Shown one piece after another: positions 1 to 7,376 of a stretch of DNA of 64,000 nucleotides. Made by a program: the position numbers and the translations under genes. Within the stretch, counting starts at the first letter, position 1; every line of letters begins with the position of its first letter. The notes under the pieces were generated by a model, which saw only the letters and a program-made list of their open reading frames with translations, did no database searches and was not told the origin of the DNA. Source of the stretch: Shewanella mangrovisoli (GTDB lineage Bacteria > Pseudomonadota > Gammaproteobacteria > Enterobacterales > Shewanellaceae); NCBI RefSeq assembly GCF_019457635.1, contig NZ_CP080412.1, positions 3,224,001-3,288,000 on the forward strand, read 5' to 3'.

Positions 1-183
1 CATAAAAAATCGCCCCTGAGCATTATCCACAAACTCACTGTTTTTAATGATGTTAAGCTGATGATTAAAGCAAACACTGGTGATTTTGGCGATTAGCCCT
101 TGGGCATCGGCGCAATCTGTCATCAGGATTTTACGTGCTAAGGCGGGTTGTGCGTTCGATACTATTTCATGCTGTGACTGCAA
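1..183 (-). CDS. purU: Formyltetrahydrofolate deformylase, N-terminal part
   Basis: Only the first 61 codons lie in the window; the gene runs off the left edge. PurU hydrolyses 10-formyl-tetrahydrofolate to formate and tetrahydrofolate, supplying formate for purine synthesis and balancing one-carbon pools in the cytoplasm. The visible part is an ACT-type regulatory domain beginning near residue 16 (KILMTDCADAQGLIAKIT) and continuing with LNIIKNSEFVD and GRFFM, which follow E. coli PurU closely. No in-frame ATG is available at the domain start. The reading uses a TTG codon at 183 preceded by a GAGGAGA ribosome site (191-197) at good spacing. The identity is firm, the start fairly so. Confidence 0.85.
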   Translation of the reverse strand, partial: MQSQHEIVSNAQPALARKILMTDCADAQGLIAKITSVCFNHQLNIIKNSEFVDNAQGRFFM

Positions 184-339
184 AATCTGATCTCCTCTAT
201 GGTCCCTCATTCGAGTGTGCCATAGCCAATCCACTCACACAGCATGAAAAGCTTATTTTTTGTGATAAAAAGTGAATTTGTTGTGAGTTAACTTTATTAA
301 ACACAATAAAGCAGCGATTAATTTCAACAAGATGCAATA

Positions 340-1821
340 TCAGCGCCGAGTATCTAAATAACGCTGCAAGACTTTGCGTAGGGTTTCGGCTTTGGTGCCA
401 TACACCACTTGTACGCCTTTGCCCATCACAATCACGCCCTTAGCACCGAGCTGGCTGAGTCGCACTTTATTGACGAGTTCTGGGCTGTGAACACTCAAGC
501 GTAAACGGGTGAGACAAGCATTGAGCTCGACAATATTCTCGCGACCGCCCAATGCCGCAATGATGGCTCTTAAACTCTCTTTGGCGCCATGGGGTTCATC
601 GGGTTCGAGTCGTCCTGGCGTCTTTAAATTAAATGCCAGAATACTGCCCCTAAACAACAGGTAATAAGTCACCGCCGTCAGCGGCCCTAAGAATACAAAC
701 CAGCCCGTATTGCGCGACAGCGAAAACAGCAGTGTGAAATCCACCAGCCCATGGGAAAACACAATACTGTGGTGAATATCGAGCATGATGCAGACAAAAT
801 ATGCCAGCCCCGACAGCAGCACATGGATAAGAAACAAAAAAGGCGCCACAAACATAAAGGCGAACTCGATAGGCTCTGTGACTCCGGTCAGCCAACTGGC
901 CGCCGCCGCGGAAAGCATAATACCCGCGACCCGATTACGCTCCGAGGGATCGGCGCAGCGCCAAATAGCCAGTGCAGCTGCGGGAAGTCCCCACATTTTA
1001 ATCAAATAACCGCCCGCTAAATTCCCCGCCTGCGGATCGCCCGCTAAATAACGCGCAACTTCCCCCCGAACCACTTCCGAATTCTGTAACTGGTATTGGC
1101 CGACTTCTAAATAAAAAGGCGCATTCCAGATATGATGTAAACCGAGGGGTATGAGTAAACGTTCGAGCGCGCCATAGACCCCAAAGGCAATGGCCGGTTT
1201 TTGGTAAACCGCCCAGTCGGACACCCTCTCGATGAGCAGAGATAACGGCGGCCACACATGGGCAAGGATATAACCTAAGCCCATCGCCAACGGAATGATC
1301 AATAAAGAGGCGCTGCGCCGTCCCTCGAAAAAGGAGAAAATCGCTGGCAGACGAATATATTGGCTCCAGCGCACGGCAAAGCAAGTCACACCACCAATCA
1401 ACATGCCGCCGGCTATCCCAGTATCTAAGGTTTCCATGCCGAGTAGTAATTGGGTCGGCAGCTGGTAGAGATCCGCTAATGCGGCTAAGGTGGCCGTCAT
1501 CACCCCATAACCAAATACGGCAGTAAAAGCGGCGATGCCCTGATCGCGGCAGAACCCTATCGCCACCGCCACCGCGAACAAAATGGGCATGATGGCGAAA
1601 ATCAGCTTACCAACCGCCAGCATTAATACGGTTAGCACCTCGGGCATAAAAGGGATGGGACTCACGGTTAAGCCCAGCATCACACCCGCTGCGGGTAAAA
1701 TCGCGATCGGAATTAACAGCGCCTGACTTAAGCGCTGGGCAAATTTAAACCACTGCTGAGTAACGAAATGACCTAAGCGGCGCGTTCGGATTTGACGATT
1801 TGATTCCAGCTTTCCAGCCAT
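340..1821 (-). CDS. ptsG: Glucose-type PTS permease EIICB (PtsG-like)
   Basis: This 493-residue inner-membrane protein would take up glucose or a related hexose and phosphorylate it using phosphate passed from HPr through EIIA. The IIC domain (about 20-405) is very hydrophobic and carries PtsG signatures: GLHHIWNAPF, YLAGDPQAGNLAGG, GLPAAALAIW and GVTEPIEF. The C-terminal IIB domain (about 415-493) has the phosphocysteine motif NACLTRLR with Cys436. The first ATG lies inside the end of the upstream flavodoxin gene, a 49-base overlap. No later start fits, because the next Met is already inside a membrane segment. EIIA and HPr are not encoded here. Glucose specificity is inferred from similarity; GlcNAc or another hexose is possible. 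Confidence 0.85.
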   Translation of the reverse strand: MAGKLESNRQIRTRRLGHFVTQQWFKFAQRLSQALLIPIAILPAAGVMLGLTVSPIPFMPEVLTVLMLAVGKLIFAIMPILFAVAVAIGFCRDQGIAAFTAVFGYGVMTATLAALADLYQLPTQLLLGMETLDTGIAGGMLIGGVTCFAVRWSQYIRLPAIFSFFEGRRSASLLIIPLAMGLGYILAHVWPPLSLLIERVSDWAVYQKPAIAFGVYGALERLLIPLGLHHIWNAPFYLEVGQYQLQNSEVVRGEVARYLAGDPQAGNLAGGYLIKMWGLPAAALAIWRCADPSERNRVAGIMLSAAAASWLTGVTEPIEFAFMFVAPFLFLIHVLLSGLAYFVCIMLDIHHSIVFSHGLVDFTLLFSLSRNTGWFVFLGPLTAVTYYLLFRGSILAFNLKTPGRLEPDEPHGAKESLRAIIAALGGRENIVELNACLTRLRLSVHSPELVNKVRLSQLGAKGVIVMGKGVQVVYGTKAETLRKVLQRYLDTRR

Positions 1822-2237
1822 TTTATCGCTTCGACCTCGGGTTCCATGGTTTCACAGGCATCAATTTCTAGACGCGCCACAACGGGTTTAGCGCCTAACT
1901 CGCTGAGCAATTCATCTACCGATTTACCCGCACCGCAAAAGGTATCGTAACTCGAATCACCAAGTGCGATTACGCTGTATTTCAGCTCGGGCAGATAAGG
2001 CGCCGTCTCCTTAAGATGATAATACCAAGGCTGAATATCGTCGGGTAAATCCCCTTGCCCAGTGGTCGAGGTCACTACCACTAACAACTCATCCTGTGGC
2101 GGCGTAAATTGGCTAATTTCATTCGGTTGCCACAATTTGGCGTCATAACCGAGTTCTGTCAGCGCTTTTTCTAAGGTTTCGGCGGTAAATTGTGCGCTAC
2201 CATACACAGTGCCAAACACCAGATTAACTTTTTTCAT
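1773..2237 (-). CDS. yqcA: YqcA/MioC-type flavodoxin
   Basis: A 154-residue short-chain flavodoxin, a cytoplasmic FMN electron carrier. FMN phosphate-binding loop: GTVYGSAQFTA near residues 9-19. Isoalloxazine loops: TSTTGQGDLPDD and ALGDSSYDTFCGAGK. The last two match E. coli YqcA (TSTTGQGDLPDS, ALGDSSYVNFC) better than MioC. As in E. coli, it sits beside truC and yqcC, although here about 460 bases separate it from truC. The start has a GGAG site six bases upstream. Its last 49 bases overlap the start of the PTS permease gene, so the two are probably co-transcribed. The partner reductase is unknown. Confidence 0.9.
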   Translation of the reverse strand: MKKVNLVFGTVYGSAQFTAETLEKALTELGYDAKLWQPNEISQFTPPQDELLVVVTSTTGQGDLPDDIQPWYYHLKETAPYLPELKYSVIALGDSSYDTFCGAGKSVDELLSELGAKPVVARLEIDACETMEPEVEAIKWLESWNQIVKSERAA

Positions 2238-2360
2238 GATATACTCCGTGCCACATGCGTAAACGCAACTTAGCTGAAGTTACTTTATTGTGAGGCTTTA
2301 GGGCAAGCAACAAGGTAAAAATTTTATAAATCAAGTTATTGAGCATGAGGAAGCAAACTG

Positions 2361-2534
2361 ATGCGACAGAGCAATAGGCAAAAACACCTCAAGCACCAAC
2401 ATAAAACCACTCAAATTAGACGCAAACATTACTTTCACGCCGCCCAGCAAAATCTTCAATTACCGCTAACCGTCCCAGCGGAATACTCGACCTTAGCTAG
2501 CTTGATATCCAGTCTCAAACCAACCAGTAGTTAA
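2361..2534 (+). CDS. Possible small basic protein, 57 aa
   Basis: A short ORF starts with ATG behind GAGGAAG (2347-2353) at suitable spacing and ends in TAA. The first half is strongly basic and rich in His, Gln, Arg and Lys (MRQSNRQKHLKHQHK), and the second half is neutral. There is no membrane segment and no recognised domain. It is the only gene candidate on the plus strand in this gap and would run opposite to its neighbours. The ribosome site is the main support; the protein is not recognised and could be a chance ORF. Confidence 0.35.
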   Translation: MRQSNRQKHLKHQHKTTQIRRKHYFHAAQQNLQLPLTVPAEYSTLASLISSLKPTSS

Positions 2535-2612
2535 GACCGCCGATTGTTGCGATGAATTGCATGCAACTAGACAGATAGCCAAGATGCAAGCTGAAGTGAG
2601 CACTCGCCTTAG

Positions 2613-2646
2613 GCTAGAAGTATCTTTAAGCTAGAAGTATCTTTAA
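2613..2646. repeat. Two-unit 17-bp tandem repeat
   Basis: The unit GCTAGAAGTATCTTTAA occurs twice in exact tandem (2613-2629 and 2630-2646), followed by a partial copy GCTAGTAG. It lies just past the 3' end of truC. Confidence 0.8.
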
Positions 2647-2700
2647 GCTAGTAGTCACCTTGAGCGAACACTAGCCTTAAACGCCCAAACAAACATTGCC

Positions 2701-3555
2701 TTAAACGGTCGTCGTTTGCTCTGCAATCAACACACTTGGCTCGCGGCAAAGGGCGGCATCATCCCAGCCCAGTCCTGAAAACACTGTTTCCCATTCTGGC
2801 TCAAGCTCGGTTTCGATACTTAAGCGCTCAAGTGTCACCGGGTGAGTGAAGGTTAACTTTTTCGCAATCAGCCACAGTCGATTGATATCGAAATGCGTAC
2901 GGAAAAACGCATTTTGCTTACCATCGCCGTGAGTGGTATCGCCAATAATCGGGTGACGTAAATGCGCCATATGGCGTCTGAGTTGATGCTTACGCCCCGT
3001 TTTTGGACTCAGTTTCACTAACGCGAAACGGCTAGTTGCATAACGCCCCGACGGATAAGGAATTTCGGTATTTAATAGCGGCTCATATTGAGTCACTGCG
3101 TCCTGTGCGGCCTTATCTTGATTGGCAAACTTGTCAGCCACCTCATCCAATTCGACTTTAAGCGCATAATCCAACACACCACTCTCGTGCATATTGCCAC
3201 GTACCAATGCCAAATATTGTTTTTCAATACTGTGGTTGGCAAATTGCTCGCAAAGGGCGTTGGCTACCTCACTGCTTTTGGCAAATAACAACACGCCCGA
3301 GGTGGGTCTATCTAAACGGTGTACCGGAAATACATGGCAACCAACTAAGTCCCGAGTCAGTTGCATCGCAAAAAAGCGCTCCCGCCGTGCTAAGTAGCTG
3401 CGATGAACCAATAATCCCGCGGGTTTGTGGATAGCCACCAAGTGCTCGTCTTGATACAAAACACGTACCTCTGGCGCAGGCTCTGACTGTTCATCACCCT
3501 CGGTTGGGTTGTATTTATCCTCTGGCATATCCAGCCAATCATCATCTAGGTTCAT
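2701..3555 (-). CDS. truC: tRNA pseudouridine(65) synthase TruC
   Basis: A 284-residue RluA-family pseudouridine synthase. TruC converts U65 of some tRNAs to pseudouridine. The catalytic motif HRLDRPTSG carries the nucleophile Asp82. Other family blocks are HKPAGLLVHRS (near 43) and TGRKHQLRRHMAHLRHPIIGD. An acidic leader of about 28 residues precedes the domain, so the true start could be the Met at residue 10. The start overlaps the end of yqcC by 14 bases, the same truC-yqcC coupling as in E. coli (yqcB-yqcC). The C-terminal 15-20 residues extend beyond the usual family end. Confidence 0.93.
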   Translation of the reverse strand: MNLDDDWLDMPEDKYNPTEGDEQSEPAPEVRVLYQDEHLVAIHKPAGLLVHRSYLARRERFFAMQLTRDLVGCHVFPVHRLDRPTSGVLLFAKSSEVANALCEQFANHSIEKQYLALVRGNMHESGVLDYALKVELDEVADKFANQDKAAQDAVTQYEPLLNTEIPYPSGRYATSRFALVKLSPKTGRKHQLRRHMAHLRHPIIGDTTHGDGKQNAFFRTHFDINRLWLIAKKLTFTHPVTLERLSIETELEPEWETVFSGLGWDDAALCREPSVLIAEQTTTV

Positions 3556-3877
3556 TTAACAACATATCCAATTCATTCAAGACACCGATTAAAGGCGCTA
3601 ACGCCGCTTGTTCGGACCACACATGTTCCGCCATCGGGGCTATCGCAATTTTGCTTGGCAAAGGTTGCCCCGCATCGATAAGGGCTTGCATGCGCGGAAT
3701 AAAGATAAACTGCAACCATTGTTCTAACGACATTAGATCGCAGGCAAAAGGCGCCGTACTGGCCATAGCTTCATCACTGGGCGCACGAGTAGACCAAAGC
3801 CCGGCACTTTGTAGCTCGTGGGCAATTTGGGCTAGTTTGGTTTGAGTTTGGCTGTAAAGCATCGATATAAGGTCCAT
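3542..3877 (-). CDS. yqcC: YqcC family protein (DUF446)
   Basis: A roughly 111-residue cytoplasmic protein of the small helical YqcC family, identified from the block SLEQWLQFIFIPRMQALI and the PLPSKIAIAPMAEHVW segment. Its function is not established; the family is habitually found next to truC. The frame extends seven codons further to a TTG at 3898 with no ribosome site, so the ATG at 3877 was chosen. The 3' end overlaps truC, implying one transcript yqcC-truC. Confidence 0.88.
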   Translation of the reverse strand: MDLISMLYSQTQTKLAQIAHELQSAGLWSTRAPSDEAMASTAPFACDLMSLEQWLQFIFIPRMQALIDAGQPLPSKIAIAPMAEHVWSEQAALAPLIGVLNELDMLLNEPR

Positions 3878-4008
3878 TAAGCCACAGTCATTCGACAATT
3901 AAGCGCTGCGACTGAGGCGATAAAACTGTGGCAATCATACCATCGCGCACAACTTCCCCCTATAATGTCGCCAATTTATTGAGCCTTTTTGATTGATATG
4001 GCAGCCAA

Positions 4009-5022
4009 ATGACTGAAATTACCACGCTTAGCCAATTTTTAACGACAGCCAAAACCCAATTCCAAGTCTATGAATTAGGGAGAAGAGTACAGCACATCGA
4101 TATGCTGGCCTTCCATCAAATCGAATCATTAGTCACACCCTACCCTTACCCCATTCAAGGGCATGCCCAATTTGCCATCGTGTTTTGGAACGAGAGCCAA
4201 CAGCACTTTATTTGGTTCCTAAAGCTACCGTTAGACGAACAAGGACTGCTCTCGCCGGCGCCGCGCTCACAGTTTATTGAAATGGTATTAACAGCACTGG
4301 GACAAGATCCGACTCAGCCATTAACCGATGAACAGCAGGATCGCCTCGCTAACAATCCGTTTAGCTTTAAGCCCAGCCAAGAAAAACTGGCGGTATTTAA
4401 CGCCTTAGTACGTAAACAATTAGGGTTAAGCGCTTCAATTCAATATGAATTTGCAGTGCAATATCTCTCGGGACAAATTGCACCGAATGAATGGCAGCAT
4501 ATTGGCCTGCAAGGTTTGAGCGACGTGTGTGTTCGCCTTGGGGAATTAGATCACGAGCAGCAACTCCTTGCCAGTTTTGACAATAGTGCGATTGAAGTGC
4601 AAATTGCCCTGTGCCAATGTCTCGAACATCTGCATTTAACAGAAGCGCTTGCCAATAAACTTTACGCTAAGTTTGTGACGGCTCCTCCCGAGTACCAAGC
4701 CTATTACTTGCGCGCACTCGCCTCTCATACCGAATTGAGTCAACAAGCCTTAGCCCATCTTCAACAAAGCGAGCGCTTAGAGGCCAATGAACTCATCAGC
4801 ATCGCAGGCCGAAACTGGACCGTATTAAAGCAAGAGCTGAGTCGCAGTATTTACCTCGAAGCACTGGCGCGACAACCCCAAGCCTTTTTTAATCAGATCT
4901 TTGCTGATATTGTGGCGATTCCCAGTTTGCGTAACCACTTATTGGGTGAGTTAAGAAACCCCAATCGGAGTGTTCAACTATCACAGGCCATTGGCGGCTT
5001 GTTTAAGGCTACAAGTAAATGA
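4009..5022 (+). CDS. DUF3549 family protein
   Basis: A 337-residue, probably cytoplasmic protein with no signal peptide or membrane segment. The N-terminal block TLSQFLTTAKTQFQVYELGR and the later PYPYPIQGHAQFAIVFW are characteristic of the DUF3549 family, found in Shewanella, Vibrio and relatives. The C-terminal half is a run of Leu/Ala-rich helices that looks like a helical repeat fold. The function is unknown. It is translationally coupled to the next gene through ATGA (stop TGA inside the next start), so the two products probably act together. Confidence 0.85.
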   Translation: MTEITTLSQFLTTAKTQFQVYELGRRVQHIDMLAFHQIESLVTPYPYPIQGHAQFAIVFWNESQQHFIWFLKLPLDEQGLLSPAPRSQFIEMVLTALGQDPTQPLTDEQQDRLANNPFSFKPSQEKLAVFNALVRKQLGLSASIQYEFAVQYLSGQIAPNEWQHIGLQGLSDVCVRLGELDHEQQLLASFDNSAIEVQIALCQCLEHLHLTEALANKLYAKFVTAPPEYQAYYLRALASHTELSQQALAHLQQSERLEANELISIAGRNWTVLKQELSRSIYLEALARQPQAFFNQIFADIVAIPSLRNHLLGELRNPNRSVQLSQAIGGLFKATSK

Positions 5023-5405
5023 TGTCAGATCTGCTGTTAATTATTGCGCTCGTTGTGGTTGCGGCCTTTTTTTGGCAATTACGTCAAATGGCAGAATTGA
5101 GCCGTATTTTTGCCGAAAAAGAATGTTGCCGACAAAAAGTACAGCTTTTAGCCATCGCAATGGAAACGGCTCGCCCCAGCCTTGGCGGCACCACAGGGAT
5201 CTGTTGGAAAGCAAAGTATCTATTTGAATTCAGCACCGATGGCATCAACCAATACCGCGGCCATATTTGGATGCTAGGGAAAAAAGTGCAAAAGATTGAA
5301 TGGCCTATTTTCCCCGAGCCAGAATGGCAAGAAGCACCGATGGCCAAAGGCAAGTTTGGTGGTTGCGGCAGCCAAAGTAGCTGTAGCTCAGGCAAGTGTC
5401 ATTAA
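5019..5405 (+). CDS. DUF3301 family membrane-anchored protein
   Basis: A 128-residue protein with one N-terminal membrane anchor (residues 4-20, LLLIIALVVVAAFFW) followed by a soluble domain of the DUF3301 family (ECCRQKVQLLAIAMETARPSL, FEFSTDGINQYRGHIWMLGKKV). The tail is Gly/Ser/Cys-rich with four cysteines (CGSQSSCSSGKC), reminiscent of a metal-binding or redox tail. The start is one of two adjacent ATG codons overlapping the DUF3549 stop. The function is unknown. Confidence 0.85.
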   Translation: MMSDLLLIIALVVVAAFFWQLRQMAELSRIFAEKECCRQKVQLLAIAMETARPSLGGTTGICWKAKYLFEFSTDGINQYRGHIWMLGKKVQKIEWPIFPEPEWQEAPMAKGKFGGCGSQSSCSSGKCH

Positions 5406-5527
5406 GCGATTGCCGTTAACCTTTTGATAAAACTGAGCTGAATAGCTAACGCCGAGCCGTATAGATAACACTCAGCCATAGCTCGGCTCTACATCCGTAC
5501 TCAATCAGCTTTATCTGTGTGAAAATA

Positions 5528-5562
5528 AAAAAGAAAGGGCGTGGTCATAAGACCACGCCCTT
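5528..5562 (-). terminator. Terminator of CsrB-type RNA copy 1
   Basis: Read leftward, GGGCGTGGTC TTAT GACCACGCCC is a perfect 10-bp stem followed by TTTCTTTTTTATTTT. It is a textbook Rho-independent terminator for the minus-strand RNA. Confidence 0.92.
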
Positions 5563-5953
5563 CTGTTCTCTGTTAAGCTATCCCGCTATTGTCGTGCTCC
5601 CTGCACCATCCATGCGTCAACTTGCATCCTGCATCATCCCTGTTCAATCCGTGATATTTCCCTGTACTTAACGTACTTCCCTATCTCTTGGCGTTCCTTT
5701 TACCAAGCTTGCTCTTTCCTGAGCGGTTCCAGCATCATCCGTGAAATAGGTTCAGTAGCATCCTTTCTATTGCACTCCATGTGCCATTGCAATCCTGTGC
5801 AATTAGGCTATCTATCCCTGATAGTCTTTCCTTCCGTGGTTCGCATCGCTTTCATCCTGAAAGTCTCTCCTTACCACTCCGTCAGTGTTTATTCCTTAAA
5901 CACTGTCCAGTCATCCTGACTGCTAACTTCCTGTTCGCTGTAGTTCCGTCTAC
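5528..5953 (-). ncRNA. csrB: CsrB-type CsrA-sequestering RNA, copy 1
   Basis: On the minus strand this 425-base stretch has about 26 GGA trinucleotides, many in the loops of short perfect hairpins (5787-5802, 5849-5863, 5885-5903, 5908-5922; for example CAGTCAGGATGACTG). Repeated GGA-in-loop hairpins are the hallmark of CsrB/RsmZ RNAs, which bind many CsrA dimers and relieve translational repression. The 3' end is a strong terminator (GGGCGTGGTC hairpin plus T-tract). The 5' end is inferred from a TAGAAT -10 box at 5960-5965, with transcription beginning near 5953. An UvrY/GacA-type box lies about 180 bases further upstream. ORFs crossing this stretch are not credible genes. A homology search with the Rfam CsrB model would settle the call. 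Confidence 0.88.
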
Positions 5954-5959
5954 AAATGA

Positions 5960-5965
5960 ATTCTA
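5960..5965 (-). promoter_or_regulatory. -10 box of CsrB-type RNA copy 1
   Basis: Read leftward the sequence is CGTAGAATTCA, containing TAGAAT. The same CGTAGAATT occurs before copy 2 at 6859-6864, at the same distance from its upstream box. No good -35 hexamer is present, consistent with an activator-dependent promoter. Confidence 0.65.
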
Positions 5966-6122
5966 CGACAGCCGTTGCTGGGTGGCTTTCGCAAAAGATA
6001 AAAATGTAAGCCGCCATATTAAGTTCATAATGGAAAAAAATTCTTAACATATTGATTAGATGTGACTTACCTAAAACTAGGTAGTCATTGTCAGTCAAAA
6101 AACTTACAAATCACTTACAGTC

Positions 6123-6142
6123 TTGTGAGATATATCTCACAA
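6123..6142. promoter_or_regulatory. UvrY/GacA-type box upstream of CsrB copy 1
   Basis: A perfect 20-bp palindrome, TTGTGAGATATATCTCACAA. Its core TGTGAG-N6-CTCACA matches the inverted repeat bound by UvrY/GacA upstream of enterobacterial csrB. Its centre is 170 bases from the centre of the copy 1 -10 box, near -180 from the start, as in E. coli. Confidence 0.8.
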
Positions 6143-6329
6143 GAAGTCGGGCAATTTATGCCGTTTGAAGACACAAACATTGATTAATCCCGAGACGTTT
6201 AAGCACAGCAAAGGAAATAGCGACTGTATAAAAGAGTAAAAATCGTCCGTTAAATTTGTTTTTCAAACAGAGCGCACACAAAAGTGGACATTATGACGTA
6301 TCGTAAAAAATGACGTTGGAGAATAGCAA

Positions 6330-6358
6330 AAAGAAAGGGGCGCACTATGTGCACCCCA
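6330..6358 (-). terminator. Terminator of CsrB-type RNA copy 2
   Basis: Read leftward, GGGGTGCAC ATA GTGCGCCCC forms a 9-bp stem with one G-U pair, followed by TTTCTTTTTG. This fits a Rho-independent terminator. Confidence 0.85.
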
Positions 6359-6852
6359 TTTATCCTCTGCAAGCCATCCTGCTTGATTGTGCTCCCTGCA
6401 CCTTCCTTGCGATCGTTTGCTCCCTGCAAGCGTCCTTCAATCCCTTTATTTCCCTGTGTAGTAGAACCGCCACCACACTCAATCCTTTGACCCGAATATC
6501 CTATCTCGGCTCCTGTCACATCCAGTGACTCATCCCAATAGCGTCCTGCTGAATCCTTTCCTAACCTTAGTACAAGCTGTTCACCCTTATACTTATCCTT
6601 TTACTCGATACTTCCTGCATCCAGTAACGCTTAATCCTTAAGCTTGTCCTTTTTCATCCTGAAACCTGCTATCCCAGCAGATACAACGTCCTCTATCATC
6701 CATGAGAAAGCAGCCTTGCTTTTCCTTAGCCTATCCTAGGCAGATGACAGTTTTCCTACTGTCAGTGGTTCAAATCCAAGAACCTGAATTCGTCGCTTCT
6801 TGCGTCCCTCTCGCCTGTATTGCTATCCCTGCTATCCATTTGCTTTGGCGAT
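6332..6852 (-). ncRNA. csrB: CsrB-type CsrA-sequestering RNA, copy 2
   Basis: A second leftward RNA of about 520 bases with about 32 GGA motifs on the minus strand, many in small hairpins (6515-6529, 6629-6643, 6666-6680, 6746-6763; for example CTGCTGGGATAGCAG). The 3' end is a GGGGTGCAC hairpin with a T-rich tail. The 5' end is inferred from the TAGAAT box at 6859-6864. It resembles copy 1 in architecture but not in overall sequence, so the two are diverged paralogues. It should sequester CsrA/RsmA. It has its own UvrY-type box (7022-7039), so the two RNAs are separate transcription units. Confidence 0.88.
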
Positions 6853-6858
6853 GAGTTA

Positions 6859-6864
6859 ATTCTA
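6859..6864 (-). promoter_or_regulatory. -10 box of CsrB-type RNA copy 2
   Basis: Read leftward the sequence is CGTAGAATTAA, with TAGAAT in the same context as copy 1. It lies 169 bases from the centre of the upstream UvrY-type box. Confidence 0.65.
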
Positions 6865-7021
6865 CGTGGTTCTCACTATTTTTGTTTCGCTTAAAGAACA
6901 CACACTAGCGTACTTTTCATACAGCCAAGCTTTATTCAAATATAACACTATGATTTTAAATACACTTTAAAAGCTGTGATTACAAAACAGTCAGTAAGAA
7001 AACATTTTATCCTACAGCCTT

Positions 7022-7039
7022 TGTAAGCGATCTCTCACA
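7022..7039. promoter_or_regulatory. UvrY/GacA-type box upstream of CsrB copy 2
   Basis: TGTAAGCGATCTCTCACA fits the TGTNAG-N6-CTNACA pattern of UvrY/GacA sites. It lies about 180 bases upstream of the inferred start of copy 2, the same distance as in copy 1. Confidence 0.75.
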
Positions 7040-7070
7040 CGGGTGTCAGCTTCTCACTGGTGAGGGACAT

Positions 7071-7376
7071 TTAGCACTTCAACTTACCGGTGAGAATTTG
7101 TGCAAACATCACCCAATCTCCCATCAAACTGTACAAGGGATATTGGAATGTCGCAGGGCGATTATGCTCAAACACAAAGTGTCCCACCCAAGCAAAACCA
7201 TATCCCACTAGTGGGATAAACAGTAAAAACCAACCATTTGCGAAAAGCAGCGCAGCGACGAATAACAGGAGCACCAGAATACTGCCAATAAAGTGCAATC
7301 GCCTGCAGCTCAAGTCCTGATGTTGTGAGAGGTAAAAAGGGTAAAACTCAGCGAAGGAGCGGTAAGGTTCATTCAT
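7071..7376 (-). CDS. DUF962 / Mpo1-like membrane protein
   Basis: A roughly 101-residue protein with two or three membrane segments. It carries the family signatures HQDLSCRRLHFIGS and WVGHFVFEHNRPATF of the DUF962/YGL010w group. In yeast the homologue Mpo1 is an iron-dependent dioxygenase of 2-hydroxy fatty acid alpha-oxidation; the bacterial role is not known. The ATG at 7376 overlaps the stop of the upstream acetyltransferase gene by eight bases, indicating coupling. An in-frame ATG at 7415 would add 13 unconserved residues. Confidence 0.85.
   Translation of the reverse strand: MNEPYRSFAEFYPFYLSQHQDLSCRRLHFIGSILVLLLFVAALLFANGWFLLFIPLVGYGFAWVGHFVFEHNRPATFQYPLYSLMGDWVMFAQILTGKLKC

Larger units (their letters stand above)
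2238..2700. other. Intergenic stretch between yqcA and truC
   Basis: About 460 bases lie upstream of yqcA and downstream of truC. The interval holds one possible small rightward ORF (2361-2534) and a short tandem repeat (2613-2646), listed separately. The yqcA promoter must lie near 2240-2330, but no convincing -35/-10 pair was seen. No hairpin with a U-tract was found after truC. Confidence 0.5.

Noticed and set aside
5781-6519. ORFs across the CsrB region (5781-6047, 5889-6098, 6250-6519, 6310-6528)
   Set aside because: They have no ribosome site or domain, their composition follows the hairpin arrays, and terminators fall inside or next to them. The region reads as RNA genes.
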